This document shows, piece after piece, positions 57,885-64,000 of a stretch of 64,000 nt of DNA; the first letter of the stretch is position 1; the number at the start of each line of letters is the position of its first letter. The position numbers and the translations under genes were made by a program. The DNA is from Utricularia gibba. Taxonomy: Eukaryota; Streptophyta; Magnoliopsida; Lamiales; Lentibulariaceae. The notes below the pieces were generated by a model that was not told the DNA's origin, did no database searches, and saw only the letters and a program-made list of their open reading frames with translations. The stretch is from contig NEEC01000015.1 of the NCBI GenBank assembly GCA_002189035.1, forward strand, positions 372,001 to 436,000, written 5' to 3'.

Positions 57885-59995
57885 ATGGCACATAGATTGC
57901 TCAGAAACGCAGAAGCTGATGGTTGGGAGCGGTCCGACTTCCCTATTATTTGCGAATCTTGTCTTGGAGATAATCCTTATGTTCGAATGGTATTCGATTT
58001 TTCCCTTACTAGGGCTCCTTCACTCCATATGCTTGCAAATTTGGATGATGTTGAATGTCTTCTGCTTTGTTCAAAATTTTTGGGGGTTTTGTTTCTTGTG
58101 TGTGCTGGAGATAATTTCTGTGTTTAATAGGATCTTATAACTGCTCGATTGCGCGATTGCACGCGTATTAGTTTTTTGCTTCGCTGGAGATAAATTTTAG
58201 GTGAAGTAATAATGGCGGTATGGCGAGAGTCTTTTCTGTTTAGCTTGTATTGTGGTCATGAGTGTTTTTTATTCCACAGACAAAAGCTGATTATGATATG
58301 GAGTGCAAGATATGTACCAGGCCCTTCACGGTTTTCAGATGGAGGCCTGGTCGTGATGCAAGATACAAGAAAACGGAGATTTGTCAAACCTGCACTAAGC
58401 TAAAGAATGTTTGTCAAGTTTGTCTTTTGGATCTCGAATATGGACTTCCTGTCCAGGTTCGGGACACTGCACTAAGTATTAATTCCAATGATGCCATCCC
58501 AAAGAGTGATGTAAACAGAGAGTACTTTGCAGAGGAACATGATCGCCGGGTAAGTTGCTTACGAATTCCTTTTGGTTCATCATTTGTTTCGTAGTTGGGT
58601 TTCAGGTTTAGTATCTAATGTTCTTATTTGATTAATGTTTTTATATACATTTGTATTTACAAAAGACTTTATCTGCAGGCTAGAGCTGGAATAGATTATG
58701 AATCCTCATATGGGAAAGTACGCGCAAATGACACTATCTTGAAGCTCCAGAGAACAACACCGTACTACAAGAGAAATCAAGCACATGTCTGCAGTTTCTA
58801 CATCCGAGGTCAATGCACAAGAGGTCCAGAGTGTCCTTACAGACATGAAATGCCTGTTGAAGGTGAACTATCTCAACAGAACATCAAAGACCGCTACTAC
58901 GGGTAAGAAGAATTTATGTTGTTCAATATTTTTTGTTCTCTAGTGGTTTTTGTTTTCAAAATATGAGCAGAGACCTTGGAGCTTTTTTTTCCAACACGTC
59001 TTATGCCAGGTGCCTAGTACCATTTTAAAGAACCATAGCATCAGCAGGACCTTCTCTGCTAAGCTGTGTCTTTTGAGTGTTCAGTATCCTCATATATTGG
59101 TATAGACTATGATGTTGAAACATAGAGGTTCCAACTAGCAGTTGTTGTTGGTACAGTACACTGGGAATTCTTATGATTTGCCATTTGATCATGCGGAACT
59201 GTACTTGTTTGCAGAATCAACGATCCTGTGGCGCTGAAGCTACTTGGCAAGGCTGGAGAAATGCCTTCTTTGGAACCCCCAGAGGATGAGACCATAAGAA
59301 CCCTTTACATTGGCGGGATCGACGCAAGGGTCACTGAGCAGGACCTTAGAGATAACTTCTACTCTCATGGAGAAATCGAGTCAGTTAAGATGGTTCTCCA
59401 GCGAGCCTGTGCCTTCATAACCTACACCACGAGAGAAGGTGCAGAGAAAGCAGCTGATGCACTCGCGAACAAACTAGTTATCAAAGGATTGAGGCTGAAG
59501 CTTCTCTGGGGAAAACCGCAAGCACCAAGACCGGAGGAAAATGATCAGAAGCAGCAAGCAGTCATGGCACACAGTGGACTGTTACCACGATCCGTCATAT
59601 CCCAGCAGCAGAACCAACCTCTTCAGCCCTCAGGGGCACAGCCATTCCCGCCTCCTATGCCATACTTCAGTATAACCTCCTCACACCATCAGCAAGATAG
59701 AGCGCACTATCCATCGATGGATCCGCAAAGAATGGGTGCCCTGGTCCCGTCTCAAGACGGTAGCGGTTCCAGTGAAAGCAGGACCGGTTCAGATCAAATG
59801 CCACAGGGCCTTAGCCACAGGCCTTTAGGTATGCCTCCTGCAGGACAATTCTATCCGCAGTATCATCCCCCGCCTCCTTATGGGTATGCACCCCCTCCTC
59901 CTCCGGCTTACCTGCCCGGGATGCCCCATCCGTCTCAGGCGCCTGCATCCTCACATCAGCAGGATCCTGCAACCGCTGGGCCGTCACAGCCTTGA
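57885..59995 (+). CDS. CCCH zinc finger/RRM splicing factor, RBM22/Cwc2-like
   Basis: This is the plant counterpart of RBM22/Cwc2, a spliceosome protein that contacts U6 snRNA in the catalytic core. Exons 57885-57989, 58280-58549, 58679-58902 and 59215-59995 join in phase to 459 aa. The N-terminus [20 protein letters not shown] is followed by a cysteine-rich torus-like region ([20 protein letters not shown]). Then come [19 protein letters not shown], a CCCH finger ([19 protein letters not shown]), and an RRM with RNP2 TLYIGGI and RNP1-like RACAFITY. The tail is rich in proline, glutamine and tyrosine ([18 protein letters not shown]). It is known in plants as a zinc finger CCCH domain-containing protein. 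No breaks were seen. Confidence 0.95.
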
Positions 59996-60596
59996 GGTAT
60001 GTGTTGGTGCTATTCAATGATTTGATTATTCAGCGGTGTGACTCCTGTTCAAGCAGTTGATTTTCCCTAGAGATTCCAGCGTTTGATTGTTGCATTACAC
60101 TTGCTGCCAACGGTGTGCTCCCGGTTGCACTTTTTTCTCTTGTTTTTATTTTTTGTTGAGGTGTTTGGGCGGAGCAAAGCCAGCCCCATTGCGTAACTGG
60201 ACCGGGTTATCCGAATGTAATAAACGACCATATAAAATGCGTCACTCCAGGAAGTAGCCCATACAGTGAAATTATGAGATCAAATGAACTTTTATTAGCC
60301 AATAATCTCACCGGGTCAATGAAAATAAGACCGTTCCTGAACGGGCTCGAAAATGCAGCAGACCGTGCTATTCTGTTTCTACATCGGGTCAACCATTTTC
60401 GTTTGAGAGCAGAGCATTCCTACTTTTAAGGGTAGAAATACCACATCTTTTATATGAATTTCTCGTCTACATAAAAAAACGCCATAAACCTGTAAAGAAG
60501 GTTAAAGTACGCACGCCTTCGAGTTAGTACCGTACCTGTAAGAGAAGAGAATGATTAGCATGTCTTTCGACGACAGAGGACTGATGAGGTGGTAAC
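59996..60596. other. RBM22-like 3' UTR and non-coding DNA
   Basis: The first 250 bases should be 3' UTR. Beyond that I see no gene; the minus-strand frame at 60207-60392 has no similarity. Confidence 0.4.
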
Positions 60597-61085
60597 TTGA
60601 GACCAAACAATAGACGGTTAGCCGAAACAGAACAGCAAGAAAGATTCTTAAGTAGGGAGGGCATAACAAAATCTTCTCCCGGTTCGCCTTTGTTTATCCT
60701 CCAATCTCCAGAGGCAAAGCTACCAGAAATACAGAAACCAGAAGGCGCTAAGAGCGCACGGTTCGACTATTACGATAACCTTTTGGATCGCCTCCCGGAA
60801 GTACAGAATTAAAAATGATATATGGATCCAATTAACCTTCGTAATCACCGAAACATATGGAGACTCGGACGCAAGAATGCCAACCACAGTGCAAGCAGAG
60901 GGCCGCTTGTGCGCGCCATCGAATCAAGTTTCGGTATATTCGATGGCAACCAGAAACCGCCGGAAGCTCCGCTTCTTACTTCTCCGATTTGCGACAACGC
61001 TTTCGCAGCAAGATCCTCAAGTCCCTGTCGCTCATCGGTAACCGCTATCATCTACATGCAACGACGAGAGACTATCCCGCCGACG
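60597..61085 (-). other. Possible first exon of an unrecognised minus-strand transcript
   Basis: On the minus strand an ATG in good context opens MSDRDLRILLRKRCRKSEK and then meets a donor-like AA/GTAAGA near 60980. Another minus frame (60845-61051) overlaps it. Further on, CTTCTCTTACAG near 60540 looks like an acceptor. I recognise no protein family, so this may be a small unknown gene, a non-coding transcript or chance. Confidence 0.2.
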
Positions 61086-61534
61086 TTGAGATTTGAAAAC
61101 CTAGCGTTCAATCAAATGAGAAGCCTTCAGTTTTTAATAAAAATAAATAAATAAATGAGAAGCGATTTACCCCAAGCAAAATAACACACCCTCAAGGAAT
61201 GTGATGACGTGGCACAGCTATTTTTATAAAATAAAAAAAACATTTAATCTAAACAGTGAAAGTAAACAAAAAAATATAGATATGCATATTTTAAGAGGCC
61301 TGTGAGTGAGGCTCGCTTTTCCTTTTTCACTTTAGTTTTTTAATTTTTGACCATCTCTTGGCTTTGCCGCTCCTTGAGCATGCAGTCTGCACCTTTTAGT
61401 TTCACCCCTGATCGCCAATACAAAGAAAAAGTAGTAGTCACTAGAAGGCCAGGCCAGGGCAGGCCAGGCCAGGCTCTACCCATCCCCTATCATTCTCACT
61501 GCACAGCACTGCACTGCACTCAACAGAGAATTAG
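61086..61534. other. Non-coding DNA with short GC-rich repeats
   Basis: 61440-61480 has overlapping GGCCAGGCCAGG-type units and 61497-61520 has CACTGCA-type units. The frame at 61347-61637 comes from these repeats and is not called as a gene. Confidence 0.5.
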
Positions 61535-61975
61535 CAGGGAGGGATTACCAGCATTGCCTTGTACTCTTATCGCCCCTCTTCTTCCCCAGACTAGGACTCA
61601 ACTCTTCATGCACAGAGACTGGTTGGTTGCTTGGTAAAAGAGAACATTTAAGTAACTGAAGGTAACAAAAAGGTTACCTTGAATTACCAGGGAGGGATTT
61701 CCAGCATTGACTTGTACTGTTATCCCCCTCTTCTTCCTCAGACTAGGACTCAACCATCCCTGCACAGAGACTGGTTGGTTGGTTGGTAAAAGAGAGCATT
61801 TGCGTAGCTGAAGGTAACAAAAATGTTACCTTGAAATTTGAATTACCAGGGAGGGATTACTGTTATCGGCCCTCTTCTTCCTGAGACTAGGACTTGACCT
61901 TGAACTACACACACATGCAATCTCATTCATGCATAGAGACTGGTTGATTGGTAGGTAAAAGAGAACTGGGTTACT
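61535..61975. repeat. Three-copy tandem repeat, about 155-base unit, with hairpins
   Basis: The block CAGGGAGGGATT begins near 61535, 61688 and 61847. Each copy continues with a CCTCTTCTTCC segment, then AGACTAGGACT, GAGACTGGTTG and GGTAAAAGAGA. Spacing is 153 and 159 bases. Copies 1 and 2 end with AAGGTAAC and GTTACCTT arms of eight bases around a six-base loop (61659-61680 and 61811-61832). Copy 3 is more diverged and has an insertion of about 35 bases. Confidence 0.8.
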
Positions 61976-64000
61976 GCGGATACTATGGATGCATATGATA
62001 CAAGGTCAAAGGCAGGGAGTTGTAACTAGGCTACTGTTAACTGAAGCACAGCTACGAAATTATAAGCACATTTAAGTAAAAAGACTATGAAACGAACTTT
62101 CAATCACAAAAAATCGTCGGAATGGAGCTGACAGAAAAGAAAGAAGCAACTAGGAAATGACCATTCTGACGAAGGGCCAACCTTTCACAATCACAACATC
62201 CGCAAAGGGACAACGCATTCAACGGGGTGGAGCCCAGAGAAACGTTTTCATGTGTCTTTTACGGTTCATGTTGAGCAGTAAATAACAAACAGCTCTACTA
62301 TTTGAATAAGTCTACGGGGGGAGAAGATGTTTAGATTGATGTCAAACATGATGCATGCATCTATGGGTAAGCATGACTCACATAGAAGAGCATGCACAAA
62401 CATGGCAAATACAGCGACAAAAAACCACTTCGAAAAAGATGGTTACGAATCACTTACGAAAAAGCTCGAATGGTGAGAGCATAATTCCATGGCATTAGCA
62501 CAAGGAAGGAATAAAGTTGAAGAGAACTATAGTAAAAAAAAAGGGGGGGGGGGGGGGGGGGGTTCACTATGCCTGAAAGCATCGATGTAATGATAAAGCA
62601 ATAATAACCTCATATTTCTTCTGCGCAGAAGTTGCAGGCACGTGTCCTCAACTTTTTACACTGGATGGTGAAGTATCGTAAGAGACGGGTACACAATATT
62701 TATTTAAGTATGAAGATAGTGTTTTTTTTTTCGGGAAACATCATACTTACAGTGCGGTGGGAACTCCTTCACGTGCCATGAAAATGCACACAGATGTAGA
62801 GATTATAGAAGGATCAAACAGACTGGATGAAAAGTTACAAGCACAAAATAAGATGGATTTCCATGGAAATGGTTTTGTGCCCGCATCTGCAAAATCTTTC
62901 CATATCCTTGTCCCTTGGATGTAGACAATTTAGAGGCTCTTGTATACCAAAGCAACTGCAGCATGAATGATTAAAATATGCATAAGAAAAATGATGTTGA
63001 CTGACAAAGAAAAATGCCCAAAAAGTAGATGGACAAAAACTGGGATTTTACCTTCTAATGTAGATTGTCTTCTCTTGGAGAAGGATAGTGATATCGTCAC
63101 TCTTCAATCATAATTGTGTCCTCATTTCCTAATTAACTTGATATACTTCTGCTTCTGTAGGGACACAGCACAGAATCTGTAAAATCATCTTGGATTGCAT
63201 ATGCGATGGTCCCAGAAATTCTGACACACTTTTGTGTCCAGTGATTATGCATATTTTGAAAAATTCACTGCTTCTGTAGATCCATCAATCCGTTCTTAGA
63301 AAAGACCTCGATGTATAATAAAGAAACACATGAATTCTGAACAGTGTTATTGGGGCCAATTATGATGAATTAGCATTCTCATAATCCAGATAACAAGTGA
63401 TTTGACAACCACCCCCAAAAAAGCTTTGGATATGCACGGGAATCGAAGATCATGGTCCATCAGATAATGTGAAAGCCAAGTCATGTGCCATTCATGATTT
63501 CTTAAAGTTCAACTTCATCATCTCCCATTCGAGCGAAAAGCTATTCCTTTGGTTAAAGGTGAAGAGAACCACAGTCATCCCAATAAAGAGAAGAAGCATT
63601 AAAGAACGAGATCGTCAACTTTACTTTCTTTTTCTTCTTACCTTTAGTTTTAAATTTCGGTTATCAAACTCTGTCTCCTTCCCTTTGGCCCATCATGAAC
63701 TTCTCCTGAAAAAAAAAAAAGAGGAAATGAGAACATTGAGTTCAAACTTATGCTTCTCTTATTCTTTGAAGGAAAAGAAGATACACAGCCGAAAGAGTAG
63801 CTTTAGCTTCTTCCTTCAAGCTGAATACTCACTTTTCCACAAGATGATTGATTCTCTTATCCTATACAAAACATTAAACTTCCACTGATTCCCTCCATTT
63901 TTCCTTTCTTATTATCCTTTCTGGCTTCTTCATCCAGAACAAAATTTGTTTCTCATGAAGCATTCTCTGGAAAGCATGCTTTCCACCATCTCCTTATTGC
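61976..64000. other. Non-coding or unrecognised DNA to window end
   Basis: No conserved reading frame, tRNA or repeat family was recognised. It contains an A9/G20 run (listed separately) and a 16-base palindrome GGAAAGCATGCTTTCC at 63969-63984. The longest frame (63469-63888) is lysine/phenylalanine-rich, without similarity, and probably random. It may hold introns or UTR of a gene beyond the window. Confidence 0.4.
62543..62562. repeat. G homopolymer, 20 bases, after A run
   Basis: A run of nine A is directly followed by about 20 G. Length is uncertain because such runs sequence poorly. Confidence 0.9.

Noticed and set aside
61347-61637. 96-residue plus-strand frame
   Set aside because: Created by GGCCAGG and CACTGCA short repeats and the first tandem repeat copy.
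63469-63888. 139-residue plus-strand frame near the window end
   Set aside because: Low-complexity lysine/phenylalanine-rich content from AT-rich DNA and no similarity to any family I know.

Overview
This is nuclear DNA from a flowering plant, almost certainly a eudicot. Every recognisable gene is a plant family, nearly all are split by short GT..AG introns, and intergenic gaps are AT-rich. I cannot name the species. The window holds about 22 protein-coding genes and no rRNA, convincing tRNA, CRISPR array or intact transposon. Exon borders were placed by hand from splice signals, reading phase and family similarity.

Layout. 0.2-6.4 kb (+): the 3' part of a SERK receptor kinase, then a group-1 sulfate transporter. 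6.8-11.6 kb (-): plastid DAHP synthase and an HPD-less J-domain protein. 12.5-15.0 kb (+): Rab GDI. 15.7-19.7 kb (-): a PB1-domain protein and plastid inorganic pyrophosphatase. 20.2-27.2 kb (+): a TIN1-like ER-stress protein, squalene epoxidase and a CGR2/3 Golgi methyltransferase. 27.5-28.1 kb (-): a type I MADS gene. 29.7-30.5 kb (+): a CYSTM protein. 30.8-32.9 kb (-): a GH10 xylanase. 34.9-36.2 kb (+): a group-A bZIP. 36.7-40.7 kb (-): a ROH1/DUF793 protein and a tubby-like F-box protein. 43.3-45.9 kb (+): eS28 and plant YY1. 46.1-47.5 kb (-): eS12. 48.3-50.5 kb (+): ATP phosphoribosyltransferase. 50.9-52.2 kb (-): plastid NFU. 52.5-53.4 kb (+): a mediator-associated/RPA34-like protein. 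53.6-57.4 kb (-): an EMB8-type alpha/beta hydrolase. 57.9-60.0 kb (+): an RBM22/Cwc2-like splicing factor. The last 4 kb has no recognisable gene but contains a tandem repeat and a 20-base G run.

The genes are not an operon or cluster. They cover unrelated housekeeping and regulatory jobs: shikimate and histidine synthesis, sterol synthesis, sulfate uptake, translation, splicing, vesicle traffic, Fe-S assembly and cell-wall modification. Several neighbours are divergent and share promoters rich in site II (TGGGCC/T) motifs.

The strongest anomaly is a set of nine single-base frameshifts in eight conserved genes. Eight look like the loss of one G (or C) from a G/C run, on both strands, and one is an extra A. 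Because they hit unrelated conserved genes that are otherwise intact, residual sequencing or assembly error is more likely than eight pseudogenes. Automatic gene models here will probably be broken or carry false introns. I found no convincing undescribed biological system. The best biological leads are a textbook ER-stress element in front of the TIN1-like gene, a duplicated charged module in the EMB8 hydrolase, a frame-neutral 84-nt intron in YY1, and two unassigned spliced-looking regions.
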